A stretch of 64,000 nt of DNA, from the NCBI GenBank assembly GCA_030601885.1, contig JAUWAU010000018.1, positions 1 through 64,000 of the forward strand, written 5' to 3'. The notes beneath the pieces are model-generated. The model saw only the letters and a list, made by a program, of their open reading frames with translations. It did no database searches and was not told the DNA's origin. This document shows positions 16,991 to 26,112 of this stretch, piece by piece. Source of the DNA: Armatimonadota bacterium (GTDB lineage: Bacteria > Armatimonadota > Zipacnadia > JAUWAU01). The first letter of the stretch is position 1. The number at the start of each line of letters is the position of its first letter. Both the position numbers and the translations under genes were made by a program.

Positions 16991-19060
16991 ATGAATGAGC
17001 GCATCACCATCGCGCTCGCCGGGAATCCGAATTCCGGCAAAACAACGGTCTTCAACAGCCTCACAGGCGCCCGTCAGCACGTGGGCAACTACCCGGGCGT
17101 CACGGTGGAGAAGAAGGAGGGTACGTGTCGGCACCAGGGACGCGAGATCCACGTGGTTGATCTTCCGGGAACGTACAGCCTCACGGCGTACTCGCTGGAC
17201 GAGCTTGTCGCCCGTAACTTCGTCATCGACGAGAAGCCCGACGTGGTGGTGGACGTCGTTGACGCGTCGAACCTGGAGCGCAATCTGTATCTGACGATCC
17301 AGTTCATCGAACTTGGCGTGCCGGTGGTCGTGGCGCTCAACATGAGCGATGTAGCCAATGCCGAGGGCAAGGACATCGACGCAGAACTCCTCAGCCAGCT
17401 CATTGGCGTGCCCGTCGTGCCCACCGTCGGCACCAAGGGCGAGGGCATGCAGGCATTGCTGGATACGGTGGTGCGGGTGGTCGAGAGGCACGAGCGGCCG
17501 CGAGTATCTCCGGCCTTGGGCCACGAGCTCGAAGAACACATCCGGGAAGTCACGGACGCGCTGGTTGCTGGCGGCGTGCCCGACGACCTGCGCCCCCGGT
17601 GGGTTGCCATCAAGCTGCTGGAAGACGACAGCGAGGTGCACGAGCTGGTCCAGCAGCACTCGGCGAACGGTGCGCAATTAGACGAACTCGTACTCACCGC
17701 GCGAAGGCATATCGAGCAGGTCGTTGGCGACGATGCCGAGATCGCCCTGGCTGATCGCCGATACGGGTTCATCGCCGGCGCCTGCCGCGAGGCCGTCAGC
17801 TTGGGGCAGAGGCAGCGACTGGACTGGTCGGACGCCATTGACAGCATCGTGGCCAACCGCGTGCTCGGCATACCGATCTTTTTGGGGTTCATGTGGGCGT
17901 TGTTCGAGCTGGTCTTTCGGCTCGGCGCGCCGCCCATGGAGTGGATCGAGGCTGCGTTCACGTGGCTCGGCGCGCAGGTCGCCATCATCTTGCCCGAGGG
18001 CGGTCTGCAGTCGCTCGTTGTAGACGGCATCATTGGCGGCGTGGGCGGCGTGCTGGTGTTCCTTCCCCAAATCCTTCTGTTGTTTCTCGGGATCGCATTC
18101 CTCGAGGACACCGGCTACATGGCCCGGGCCGCCTTCGTGGTGGATCGCGTCATGCACGCCATCGGGCTGCACGGCAAGAGCGCCATTCCGCTGCTCATCG
18201 GCTTTGGCTGCAGCGTGCCGGCAGTGATGGCCACGCGCACGCTGGAGAGCCGCCGGGACCGCCTGACCACCATGTTCATCGTGCCGCTCATGAGCTGCAG
18301 CGCCCGACTGCCCGTGTACGTGCTGTTCGCGGGAGCCTTCTTTGCGCCGGCTGTCGCAGGAAAAGTGATCTTGTCGCTTTACGTGCTCGGTGCTGCTGTG
18401 GCGATTCTGCTGGCCAAAGTGTTCCGCAAGTACCTCCTGCGCGGCCCGGTGACGCCCTTCGTGATGGAGCTGCCGCCGTATCGAATGCCCACTGTTAAGG
18501 GCGTCCTCATCCACATGTGGGAGCGCGGCTGGCTGTACGTGAAGAAGGCGGGCACGATCATCCTGGCGGCGTCCATCGTGATGTGGTTCCTGCTCAGCTA
18601 CCCGCCGCCGCCGGCCTCTGTGGCTGACCTGCCGGAGAACCAGCAGGCGGCGGCCACGCTCGCACACAGCTACGCCGGGCGCATCGGGCGGCTTGTCGAG
18701 CCGGTCATTCGGCCACTGGGATTTGACTGGAAAGTGGGCATTGGCCTGGTGGCTGGCTTCGCGGCGAAAGAGATCGTTGTTGCGACTTTTGCGACGGTCT
18801 ACAGCTTGGGCGAGACTGACGAGCACTCCGTCGATCTTCGCGACGCTTTGCAACGCGATCCGCAGTTCAGCCCCCTCGTCGCCTACGCGCTGATGGTTTT
18901 CGTCCTGCTCTACGTCCCCTGCATGGCGACTGTCGCCGTTATCAAGCGGGAGACGAATTCGTGGGGCTGGGCGCTGTTTGTCATCCTCTATACGTGCGTG
19001 GTTGCCTGGGTTGGGGCGTTCCTGGTGTCTCAGGGAGGACGGCTGCTGGGTTTGGCATGA
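16991..19060 (+). CDS. feoB: Ferrous iron transporter FeoB
   Basis: ATG 16991 follows GTGAGAGGCC. The 689-residue protein has the N-terminal GTPase domain: G1 GNPNSGKTTVFNSLTG (about 11-26), the G2 region VGNYPGVTVEKKEG, G3 DLPGTYSL and G4 NMSD. A helical GDI-like spacer (about 165-275) follows. The membrane part has the two Gate motifs with conserved cysteines, GFGCSVPAVMATRTLESRRDRL and VPLMSCSARLPVYVL, and ends with repeated helices (LVAYALMVFVLLYVPCMATVAV). It imports Fe(II) across the inner membrane. Length is slightly short of the E. coli protein (773) but normal for this clade. It lies 97 bases after feoA in the same operon. Confidence 0.97.
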   Translation: MNERITIALAGNPNSGKTTVFNSLTGARQHVGNYPGVTVEKKEGTCRHQGREIHVVDLPGTYSLTAYSLDELVARNFVIDEKPDVVVDVVDASNLERNLYLTIQFIELGVPVVVALNMSDVANAEGKDIDAELLSQLIGVPVVPTVGTKGEGMQALLDTVVRVVERHERPRVSPALGHELEEHIREVTDALVAGGVPDDLRPRWVAIKLLEDDSEVHELVQQHSANGAQLDELVLTARRHIEQVVGDDAEIALADRRYGFIAGACREAVSLGQRQRLDWSDAIDSIVANRVLGIPIFLGFMWALFELVFRLGAPPMEWIEAAFTWLGAQVAIILPEGGLQSLVVDGIIGGVGGVLVFLPQILLLFLGIAFLEDTGYMARAAFVVDRVMHAIGLHGKSAIPLLIGFGCSVPAVMATRTLESRRDRLTTMFIVPLMSCSARLPVYVLFAGAFFAPAVAGKVILSLYVLGAAVAILLAKVFRKYLLRGPVTPFVMELPPYRMPTVKGVLIHMWERGWLYVKKAGTIILAASIVMWFLLSYPPPPASVADLPENQQAAATLAHSYAGRIGRLVEPVIRPLGFDWKVGIGLVAGFAAKEIVVATFATVYSLGETDEHSVDLRDALQRDPQFSPLVAYALMVFVLLYVPCMATVAVIKRETNSWGWALFVILYTCVVAWVGAFLVSQGGRLLGLA

Positions 19061-19131
19061 GCCCGGGGCTTGCTGGTGCGCGCCGCCGGAGGTGATCTAT
19101 GAGAGTGACTCCCGTAGTCCGCAACTGAAAA

Positions 19132-19217
19132 GCGCCCGGATATGGGTCGATATCCGAGCGCCCGAGGAGTGTGGTAGGCACACTCACCCATGCGCATCCT
19201 ACCACTCTCCTCCTCGA
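19132..19217 (+). promoter_or_regulatory. Two stacked hairpins between feoB and a secreted-protein gene
   Basis: GCGCCCGGATAT (19132-19143) and ATATCCGAGCGC (19150-19161) make a 12-bp stem with one mismatch and a 6-base loop. Directly after it, GTGGTAGG and CCTACCAC can pair across about 19 bases, with flanking GAGGAG and CTCCTC extending the stem. A competing inner hairpin is GAGTGTG/CACACTC. No U-run follows the first hairpin. The array could end feoB transcripts or act as a structured leader for the gene at 19247. Confidence 0.5.
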
Positions 19218-19246
19218 AGGTCAATCCACCAGAAGGAGGAGAACCA

Positions 19247-19930
19247 ATGCCGCAGTCGCAGCTTCGGACGCGTCGGACTTCCCAAAGCGCAACACGTAGG
19301 TGGAGCAAGATGTCGGGCTTCGCTCTTCTCTCCCTTGCCCTGCTTCCCATTGTCCTTCCAGCCTCGGCCGCCCCGATGGGCAATGCCATCATCTCCGTCG
19401 CCGAGGTGCTCGACCAGGGCGTCATCTTTGAGGATCTGGCTATTGTTCAGTCTCTGACCGACGGGACTGCAGAGATCTGCATGAACTCGCAGTATGGCAT
19501 TGGGTATCGCACTGACGTTGGGTTCGATATCCCCTTGAGCGAGGGCGATGCCGGCCCGCTCCTGAGCGCCACCCACATGCTCTGGCAAACCGACACTACT
19601 CGTCTGCGCCTCGGTGTGCTGGGGTTGAACTCGGACGGTGAGGCGAGCCTTGAGGGCGTTCTCAGTCACGACGTGGGTGATCTGACACTCACAGCCGGCG
19701 CTGCCGGGACCATGCCAGGCGGATTCGGGTTTGGCGGGGCGACGGTGATGCTAAACGACTCGACGATGCTGCACCTCGAGTACGTGGCGGGCGCCGATGC
19801 CGAGGCCGCCGTCGGCTGCGAGTGGACGATCGCAGATCAGTTTGGCTTCATAATCAGCGGCCTCAACGACTTCCACGGGAACTCGGGGCTGTTTCTGAAC
19901 TTCATCTGGACAGCCGACCTGGGCGGGTAA
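19247..19930 (+). CDS. Secreted beta-rich protein, unknown (outer-membrane barrel-like)
   Basis: ATG 19247 is fixed by AAGGAGGA six bases upstream. The 227-residue product has a long n-region (about 28 residues with many Arg) and a hydrophobic segment (MSGFALLSLALLPIVLPASAA) that should act as a signal peptide. The remainder alternates short hydrophobic and polar strands (TRLRLGVLGLNSDGEASLEG, DLTLTAGAAGTMPGG, TMLHLEYVAGADAEAAVGCE, GLFLNFIWTADLGG) and ends in an aromatic-containing strand. That is compatible with a small barrel or beta-sandwich. I recognise no family. Its leader carries strong predicted hairpins. Confidence 0.75.
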   Translation: MPQSQLRTRRTSQSATRRWSKMSGFALLSLALLPIVLPASAAPMGNAIISVAEVLDQGVIFEDLAIVQSLTDGTAEICMNSQYGIGYRTDVGFDIPLSEGDAGPLLSATHMLWQTDTTRLRLGVLGLNSDGEASLEGVLSHDVGDLTLTAGAAGTMPGGFGFGGATVMLNDSTMLHLEYVAGADAEAAVGCEWTIADQFGFIISGLNDFHGNSGLFLNFIWTADLGG

Positions 19931-19938
19931 CCTGGCGA

Positions 19939-20012
19939 GTGCCACGCGTAGCTTTGCTACCCGTGTTTGCGCCCGACGCAGGCACGGCCTGGTGAGCAAC
20001 CGGTGGCACACC
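19939..20012. repeat. Palindromic element with inner CACGCGTAGC hairpin
   Basis: CACGCGTAGC (19943-19952) and GCTACCCGTG (19956-19965) pair with one mismatch over a 3-base loop. The outer words GTGCCA at the left edge and TGGCAC at about 20004-20009 are inverted. It lies between two convergent genes and may also stop transcription from both sides. The inner hairpin is the same as that at 51287-51308. Confidence 0.6.
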
Positions 20013-20039
20013 GCTACTGTCTGGGGCGCGCATCGCCGA

Positions 20040-21584
20040 TCACTCCCATTCAATCGTCGCCGGGGGCTTCGAGGTAATGTCGTAAGCCACCCGGGTGACG
20101 CCCGCCACCTCGTTGACGATGCGGTTGCTGATGGCTCCGAGCAGCTCGTGCGGGAGATGGGCCCAGTCGGCGGTCATCGCATCCTCGCCGGCAACGGCGC
20201 GCACGATGATGGTGTCGCCGTAGGTACGCTCGTCGCCCATTACCCCCACGCTCTTCACCGGGGCCAGTACGCCGAAGCTCTGGAACAGCTTCCGATAATA
20301 CCCGGCCTTCGTGATCTCGTCCAGGATGATGGCGTCCGCTTTCCGCAGCGCGGCCAGCCGTGGGCGGGTCACCTCGCCGAGGATGCGGACGGCCAGGCCC
20401 GGGCCGGGGAAGGGCTGCCGCCAGACGATCTCATCCGGCAGCCTGAGCTCCCGCGCCACCGCCCGCACCTCGTCCTTGAACAGGTTTCGGAAGGGCTCGA
20501 TGAGCGTCAGCCCCATCGTCTCCGGCAGTCCCCCGACGTTGTGGTGCGACTTGATGGTGGCTGCCGTGCCCGTGCCGCTCTCGATGACGTCGGGGTACAG
20601 CGTTCCCTGCGCCAGGTAGCGCACATCGCCGAGCCGATCGGCGTGTTCCTGGAAGACGCTGACGAACTCGTGCCCGATGATGATACGCTTCTGCTCCGGG
20701 TCGGTGATGCCGGCGAGCCGCTCCAGGAAGCGGTCCTGGGCGTCTACGGCGATGAGGTTGATGCCGAAGTGTCTGGCGAAGGTATCCCGAACCTGCTCTG
20801 CCTCGCCCTGGCGCAGTAGGCCGTGGTCCACGAAGATACAGACGAGCCGATCGCCCACGGCCCGGTGGCACAGAGCCGCGACCGCGGAGGAGTCAACGCC
20901 TCCGCTTAATGCGCAGAGCACCCGGCCGTCCTGCACCTGGTCGCGAGTCGCCCGGCACGACTCCTCCACAATGGACTCCGGCGTCCACCGCCCTCGACAT
21001 CCGCACTGACGATACAGGAAGTTCCGGAAGATCTCCTTGCCCGCCGGTGTATGGACGACCTCGGGGTGGAACTGCACGCCGAACAGCTTCCGCCGAGGAT
21101 CGGACATAGCCGCGATGGCCGTCGGCGTGCGCGCCGTCACCGCGAAGCCGTCCGGCGGACGGGTCACGATGTCGCCATGGCTCATCCAGGCGGCGAGCTG
21201 TCTGTCCAACCCCTCGAAGAGATCCCCCTTGGACTCCACGTGCAGCTCTGTCCTGCCGTACTCGCGCGTGTCTCCGCGCACGACATCGCCGCCCAGCTCT
21301 CTGCTCATCAACTGCATGCCATAGCAGATGCCGAGTACGGGGACGCCCGAGCGATAGAGCTGAGGATCACAGCGGGGCGCGCCCTCTCCGTACACGCTCG
21401 CCGGCCCCCCGGAGAGAATGATCCCTTTGGGCTTCAGGGCGAGGATCCCGGCAGCGGGCCGGTCGAAGGGAACGATCTCGCTGTAGACGCGGCATTCCCT
21501 GATGCGCCGCGCGATCAACTGAGCGTACTGGGCGCCAAAGTCCACCACGATGACCAGTTCACGGCTTTCTCTGGCGTCGCTCAC
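20040..21584 (-). CDS. guaA: GMP synthase (glutamine-hydrolysing)
   Basis: GTG at 21584 is chosen because it opens directly before the conserved start of the amidotransferase domain ([20 protein letters not shown]) and has GGAGG upstream. The frame extends further without family similarity. The product is 514 residues, the usual size. The class I glutaminase has Cys87 in [13 protein letters not shown] and the His-Glu pair in [12 protein letters not shown]. The ATP-pyrophosphatase P-loop is [16 protein letters not shown]. The C-terminal dimerisation domain ends in [17 protein letters not shown], the invariant end of the family. It converts XMP to GMP with glutamine and ATP. It is not clustered with other purine genes. 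Confidence 0.97.
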   Translation of the reverse strand: MSDARESRELVIVVDFGAQYAQLIARRIRECRVYSEIVPFDRPAAGILALKPKGIILSGGPASVYGEGAPRCDPQLYRSGVPVLGICYGMQLMSRELGGDVVRGDTREYGRTELHVESKGDLFEGLDRQLAAWMSHGDIVTRPPDGFAVTARTPTAIAAMSDPRRKLFGVQFHPEVVHTPAGKEIFRNFLYRQCGCRGRWTPESIVEESCRATRDQVQDGRVLCALSGGVDSSAVAALCHRAVGDRLVCIFVDHGLLRQGEAEQVRDTFARHFGINLIAVDAQDRFLERLAGITDPEQKRIIIGHEFVSVFQEHADRLGDVRYLAQGTLYPDVIESGTGTAATIKSHHNVGGLPETMGLTLIEPFRNLFKDEVRAVARELRLPDEIVWRQPFPGPGLAVRILGEVTRPRLAALRKADAIILDEITKAGYYRKLFQSFGVLAPVKSVGVMGDERTYGDTIIVRAVAGEDAMTADWAHLPHELLGAISNRIVNEVAGVTRVAYDITSKPPATIEWE

Positions 21585-21678
21585 GGCTATTGGCTTCCTC
21601 CGATCGCCTGCCGCTGCTGCTGACTGCAGCCATCTTTCCCATGTGAGGACATCATCCTGGCTGTGACGCTGCGGCCGC

Positions 21679-22839
21679 CTACGGCTCGCCTTTGCCGACG
21701 GCCCCCGTCCTCGCACGGAGCTCCTCGATGATGCGGGCATCGGTGGCGTCGCGCGGCTGGGCGCCGGCCCTTTTGAGGACCAGCTCGTACGCCTCTTGTG
21801 CAGATTGCATGGCCACAGGCGCGGTGCTGAAGCGCTCCCGCGCACGGTACTCGGCCGGGGCCGGATGGTGCCACACCCACTGACCACCCTTCCGTTCGTA
21901 CCAAGTGACGCCGAGCCATTCGTCCATCGCCTCATTGGGCCGCAGGGGACCGATGTTGCCCTCCATGTATACCTGCGTGCCGGCCGAGGCGTCATCCACG
22001 AAGATTGCTCCCTTGTCGCCAGCGCTTTGCGGGCCGGCCACATAGCAGTTACCGACCACGTTGGCACGGCCCCCCGTGAGTATCTTCGTGCAGTTGTTGT
22101 TTGACCAGTTGTATATGACGTTGTTGACCAGATCGTACAGCCCGCCTTGGAGCTTTGGATTGCGGTCGCCGTTGTGCGCGAAGAGGTTATGGTGGATGCT
22201 GATGCGATCCGATCCCGGGCCGCTTAGCCACGCCATACTGTGCGGCCCTTCCGGGTGATCGGCCTCAGCCAAGCCCTCGGCGATCAGACACCACTGGAAG
22301 GTCACGTCGCTCACGGTGCCCCACGTGTTGACGTTCTCGTCCGTGGCCCAGGCTATGGAGCAGTGATCCACGAGGACGTTCCGCACCGCGCCCCCGTCTT
22401 TGCCCCACAGGAGTATGCCATCACCGCTGGCGCCGCCCTGCAGCACGCGGATGCGCAGGTGCCTCAGTACAACGTCGTGACAGTCGCCTACGATGTGGAT
22501 CCCGCCGCCTCTAAGCGTGATCCCCTCGCCCGGCGCCGTATCGCCGGCAACCGTGATAAACGAATTCCTGATTTCCAGCCGGCGTGCCAACCGGATGGTC
22601 CCGGACACACGGAACTCGACGATGCGTGGCCCTGCCGCATCGAGGGCCGCGCGCAGGCTGCCCGGCCCGCTGTCGGCCAGGCTGGTCACCGCGATCGTCC
22701 GTCCCCCGGCGCCGCCCCGGGCCGTTGCGCCGAAGCCCTCGGCGCCCTCAAAGGCGACCGGCGCCCCCTGTCGTTGAGCGCTTGCGATCACGGTCAGGAC
22801 AACTAGGGCCGCGGTAGCCAATACGAATGTAACTCTCAT
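21679..22839 (-). CDS. Secreted pectate-lyase-like parallel beta-helix protein
   Basis: The start at 22839 ([22 protein letters not shown]) gives a signal peptide and 386 residues. The mature protein opens with [20 protein letters not shown], then [18 protein letters not shown], the usual N-terminal block of pectate-lyase-superfamily proteins in environmental genomes. Beta-helix turns follow: [57 protein letters not shown] and [20 protein letters not shown]. The DHCSIAW and HHNLF(A)HN-x-x-RNPK pattern corresponds to the conserved substrate cleft of PL1-type enzymes. The likely role is extracellular cleavage of uronic-acid polysaccharides. Activity on pectin itself is unproven. Confidence 0.85.
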   Translation of the reverse strand: MRVTFVLATAALVVLTVIASAQRQGAPVAFEGAEGFGATARGGAGGRTIAVTSLADSGPGSLRAALDAAGPRIVEFRVSGTIRLARRLEIRNSFITVAGDTAPGEGITLRGGGIHIVGDCHDVVLRHLRIRVLQGGASGDGILLWGKDGGAVRNVLVDHCSIAWATDENVNTWGTVSDVTFQWCLIAEGLAEADHPEGPHSMAWLSGPGSDRISIHHNLFAHNGDRNPKLQGGLYDLVNNVIYNWSNNNCTKILTGGRANVVGNCYVAGPQSAGDKGAIFVDDASAGTQVYMEGNIGPLRPNEAMDEWLGVTWYERKGGQWVWHHPAPAEYRARERFSTAPVAMQSAQEAYELVLKRAGAQPRDATDARIIEELRARTGAVGKGEP

Positions 22840-23169
22840 TGTCGGTTGACCCCTCTTGCGTTTTGGGTTGCGTGCACGAGCTTCCAGGGCTTCACCCGCT
22901 GCTTCCCGGCGGGCGAACGCGCCAATGTGTTCTTCCGCGGCGAGCATCGCGTGCCCTTCTGCTCACCACACGCCCCGTCCGGCAGTGCCAACCGAGGCCG
23001 GAGGCGTAGTCCGCACCATACACTCGACCGAACCGCGAGGTCAATGAGCCCATCGTACACCACCCGCTCGGGCGCTGCAGAGGTTTGCGACACAACCGTG
23101 CGGAAGGCGCGTTACCGGCGCGCGTGCCTTCGCTTATCGGTGACGCGCCCGAGGAGGGAATCAGCGGCA
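22840..23169. other. 330-base gap between divergent genes
   Basis: It should contain the promoters of the lyase gene (minus) and of the glycosyltransferase-like gene (plus). No clear -35/-10 pair stands out. On the minus strand, AACCCAAAACGCAAGAGGGG lies just before the lyase gene. It reads NPKRKRG in one frame, which resembles a small repeat word familiar from planctomycete-type genomes. A plus-strand open frame crosses the whole gap but has no family features. Confidence 0.5.
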
Positions 23170-25101
23170 TTGGGCGATGTGCGCGACAAGGTGCTCGTTG
23201 TGGCCCAGACGGCACGGGCCGCTCGTTGTGCCGTGCGGCGGCTGCTGGGCCATGGCCGTGGGGAGAGCCAGATAGTGGTTCTTCTGCAGAGCAGCGCGCA
23301 AGTTGCCGGCTGCCGCGTTCGCACCTGGGACGATTACGTACCGCCAAAGGAGAGGGCGGCGGAGGTTACACGCCTGCGGCAAGCCTTGGACGCGGCCGCA
23401 GAGGGCCTTCGTGATGCCTTCACTTGCTGCGGCCTGTTTCTGTACGACGCGTGGCGGCCGAACTTCTTCCACTTTTTCCTTGACCGGCTCGTCGCTCTGA
23501 CGTGCGTCGTGCACGAAGCGTTGCGGCGGGAGCGGCCGGCAGAGCTGTGCATCGCAGAAGACCCGGGCGTCCGTTCGTGGTGGACGGGAAGAGAGCGCCT
23601 CGCGGAGGTCGCGCACGCCCTTGCAGGCGACGCCGGCGTCCGCGTGCGAGTGGCACCCGGCGCCGGCCTTCGCCTTCTGCGAGATGCGTTTCTGTGGCCC
23701 GCGCCGCTCGTCTTAACGCTCGCCTGGGCAGCGGGCGCCTGGGTCAAGAGCGCGGCACTGAGAATTCGGGGGCGCCGCGTTGAGGCAGCGGGCGCCTCCC
23801 ACCGGCCCCGCGTACTGCTGGCGGTTTATGGGGCGGCGGAACTTGACATCATCGAGGTGCTGCGTGACGAGCTATCGGCGGTCGGGTGTGCCCGCGTTGA
23901 GGTGGTTGATCTCGGCTTCGCAAACACTGCCTCGATGGGCCGGCAGCGCGGATGGGCCGTTGGCGATCTCGCCGCGCACAGCACGGTGCACAGCCTCGCC
24001 CGAGGGCTGTGTGCACCGTTCCGGGCGTGGACCCTCTGGCGCCGTGTGACAGGCGAGCGCGCATGGCAGAGCAGCTTCGGGCTGCTTGACGCTTCCCTGT
24101 GGCCTGCTGCCGCGGCACGGGCGCGAGCGACGGCCATTCCCGAGTTCGCGCGGACGCTGCTATATGGGGCGATAGCTGACGAACTCCTGCGCCGTGTGGC
24201 GCCCGATGTGCTCGTCATGTTCAAGCGCGGCTCGTCGGTTGCGGCCGGTCTCGTACTGAGCGCGCGGGAACTCCGGATACCGAGTCTATATGTCCAGCAC
24301 GGGCTGCTGTCGGACCCGGCGCGGACGCAGCCCCACCTGCCGTACGACCGATTCCTCGCTTTCAGCGAGCACGCTCGCGAGCAGATAGCCGCTGGCGGCA
24401 TCCTGGAGGAGACGATCGAGGTCGTGGGCCACGCGGGATACGACGCGCTGGCACGAGCCATTCCGCACCGTGCCGCAGACAGGGAGTCCCACCCCCTGAC
24501 CCACGGCGCCAGGCATGTGCTGCTGCTTCTGACGCAGCCGGGTGAGGGCCTGCGGGGGATGTCTGGTGGGCGCTGGGCCGAACGGGTATTCGAGGCCGTA
24601 AGCGAGATCTCCGGCTGCCGATTGATTGTGAAGATGCATCCGCGAGACACGAAGGCGTCGGCGTACGAGGAGCTGGGCACGCGCGCGGGCGCGGATGTGC
24701 GCATTGTGCGGCACAGCGAGGCCAAGCTTCAAGACTTGTGGCCGCTGTGCGATGCGGTGGTCACCGGGCATTCCACGGCGGCTTTCGAGGCCATCATCTT
24801 TGGCAAGCCCGTCGTGAGCGTCAACCTCACCGGCGGGCCGGACTTGTATCCCTTTGCGGCGAGCGGTGCGGCCCTCGGTGCCCGAGAGCCCGGGGAGATA
24901 CTGCCGGCCCTCCGTGCGGCGCTCAGTGACGAGTCCACGCGCCGGCGTCTTGCCGGACAGCGAGGCAAGTTCATCGAGCGCCACGTGGGGCCGCTCGATG
25001 GGCGCTCGGCGAAACGAATGGCTGACGCCATCATGGATGCAGCCCGGCGACACATGCATAGCGGACCCGACGCAACCATGAGAGAGGTAGACTCGTATTA
25101 A
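23170..25101 (+). CDS. GT-B-type glycosyltransferase-like protein (surface polysaccharide synthesis)
   Basis: The frame is open far upstream, but coding quality begins near TTG 23170, eleven bases after GAGGAGGG. GTG 23179 is the alternative. About 643 residues result. The N-terminal third has Rossmann-like segments. The C-terminal half has the features of CDP-glycerol-transferase/polysialyltransferase/LpxB-like GT-B folds: IPSLYVQHGLLSDPARTQPH, DRFLAFSEHARE, VVGHAGYDALA, LIVKMHPRDT, and the nucleotide-site strand LWPLCDAVVTGHSTAAFEAI with FGKPVVSVN. The donor cannot be predicted. It is followed after 7-16 bases by a methyltransferase gene, so the two are likely to be co-expressed for a glycan or lipid modification. 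Confidence 0.7.
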   Translation: MGDVRDKVLVVAQTARAARCAVRRLLGHGRGESQIVVLLQSSAQVAGCRVRTWDDYVPPKERAAEVTRLRQALDAAAEGLRDAFTCCGLFLYDAWRPNFFHFFLDRLVALTCVVHEALRRERPAELCIAEDPGVRSWWTGRERLAEVAHALAGDAGVRVRVAPGAGLRLLRDAFLWPAPLVLTLAWAAGAWVKSAALRIRGRRVEAAGASHRPRVLLAVYGAAELDIIEVLRDELSAVGCARVEVVDLGFANTASMGRQRGWAVGDLAAHSTVHSLARGLCAPFRAWTLWRRVTGERAWQSSFGLLDASLWPAAAARARATAIPEFARTLLYGAIADELLRRVAPDVLVMFKRGSSVAAGLVLSARELRIPSLYVQHGLLSDPARTQPHLPYDRFLAFSEHAREQIAAGGILEETIEVVGHAGYDALARAIPHRAADRESHPLTHGARHVLLLLTQPGEGLRGMSGGRWAERVFEAVSEISGCRLIVKMHPRDTKASAYEELGTRAGADVRIVRHSEAKLQDLWPLCDAVVTGHSTAAFEAIIFGKPVVSVNLTGGPDLYPFAASGAALGAREPGEILPALRAALSDESTRRRLAGQRGKFIERHVGPLDGRSAKRMADAIMDAARRHMHSGPDATMREVDSY

Positions 25102-25108
25102 GAGTAAG

Positions 25109-25888
25109 GTGAAGAGCGTGGGCGGCAAGGCGCCGGTCGCGAAACACAAGGACCGGTTCGACGACGAGTATGCCGCGTTTCTGGAGGATCTCTTCCGTGA
25201 CGGCAGTGTCCCCGGTGCGGACGTGTATGAGCCGTACCTCGCGGCGCTCAGGATCCGGCGCGGGCACGTCGCTCTCGACATTGGGGCTGGTACCGGGAGG
25301 CTGCTCCCGAGCATTCGAAGGTACACCGATCTCATCGTGCCTCTGGACCTGTCCGAGGCTCTGCTGCGGCGAGCGAAGCAGGCAAATCCAGGCACGCTCC
25401 TGACGGCCGCGGACGCCTGTCTGCTCCCCTTTCAGGCGGATGCGTTTGATCGCGTCATCACGTGGGGCGTCTGGGAGAACATCCCAAACGCCACGTGGGC
25501 CGTCCGCGAGATAGGGCGCGTGCTTCGCCCCGGGGGCCAGTGGCTCGTCTGCGGAAAGAATCTGATGAACGCCCGCTCGCTCAGGCTGGCATACTACCGG
25601 CGGAAACGGGCCGCTTTACGCTGGCTCTGGCCGGAGAACTGCCGACGGCCACTGGCCCGGAGGCTGCTCCCGCAGCGCATCGTCCGGAAGCTCGACGATC
25701 TGTGGCCCGATCGCGACATCCCGCAGTATCCTACGTTCTTCCCGGCTTTCCGCCGAGAGTTGCGGCGCGCGGGACTGACGCTGACCAAGCTGGATCGCTT
25801 CTCGGACGCCCAACTGACCGAGGATCAACGGCTCCCGGAGAGCAGCCCGTGCTTTTTCTACTACGTCGCCATTGCCCGAAAAGCCTGA
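25109..25888 (+). CDS. Class I SAM-dependent methyltransferase
   Basis: The frame starts at GTG 25109 or, with a better ribosome site (AAGGTG six bases upstream), at GTG 25118. It gives 256-259 residues. SAM motif I is HVALDIGAGTGRLLP (about 53-67), motif II is the acidic LIVPLDLSEALL, and motif III/IV reads VITWGVWENIPNATWAVREI and GRVLRPGGQWLVCGKNL. These fit Methyltransf_11/UbiE-like enzymes. The last 100 residues are Arg- and aromatic-rich and may bind a lipid or glycan acceptor. It immediately follows the glycosyltransferase-like gene. Substrate unknown. Confidence 0.85.
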   Translation: MKSVGGKAPVAKHKDRFDDEYAAFLEDLFRDGSVPGADVYEPYLAALRIRRGHVALDIGAGTGRLLPSIRRYTDLIVPLDLSEALLRRAKQANPGTLLTAADACLLPFQADAFDRVITWGVWENIPNATWAVREIGRVLRPGGQWLVCGKNLMNARSLRLAYYRRKRAALRWLWPENCRRPLARRLLPQRIVRKLDDLWPDRDIPQYPTFFPAFRRELRRAGLTLTKLDRFSDAQLTEDQRLPESSPCFFYYVAIARKA

Positions 25889-26054
25889 CGCGGTCCGCAA
25901 CGCGCGAGCCGCTCGACCAGGCAGCCTTTTTGCCATGAGGAAGCATCAGAGATAGTGGGTGCTCTGACTGTTAGAAACAGAGGAATCTTCCCTGCGAGTG
26001 GCGGGATTTGCCCTTTCGCACCCCCGCTTAGCCCAGCGGGTGTGTGAGTATGTC

Positions 26055-26070
26055 TGGCAATACTATTGCA
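26055..26070 (+). promoter_or_regulatory. Sigma-54 (RpoN) -24/-12 promoter match
   Basis: TGGCA (26055-26059), six bases, then TTGCA (26066-26070) reproduces the spacing and core of the RpoN consensus. It lies 42 bases before the ATG of the secreted-protein gene at 26113, which heads a block leading to the pilin operon. No activator gene is nearby. Chance matches of this length do occur in 64 kb. Confidence 0.55.
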
Positions 26071-26112
26071 GTGAACGGATGAGGCAATCCTAGTCCGGAG
26101 GTACATACCGAC

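Noticed and set aside
22846-23169. N-terminal extension of the glycosyltransferase-like gene from the first ATG
   Set aside because: The extension is Arg/Ser-rich, unlike the rest, and a ribosome site with a start lies at the beginning of good coding.
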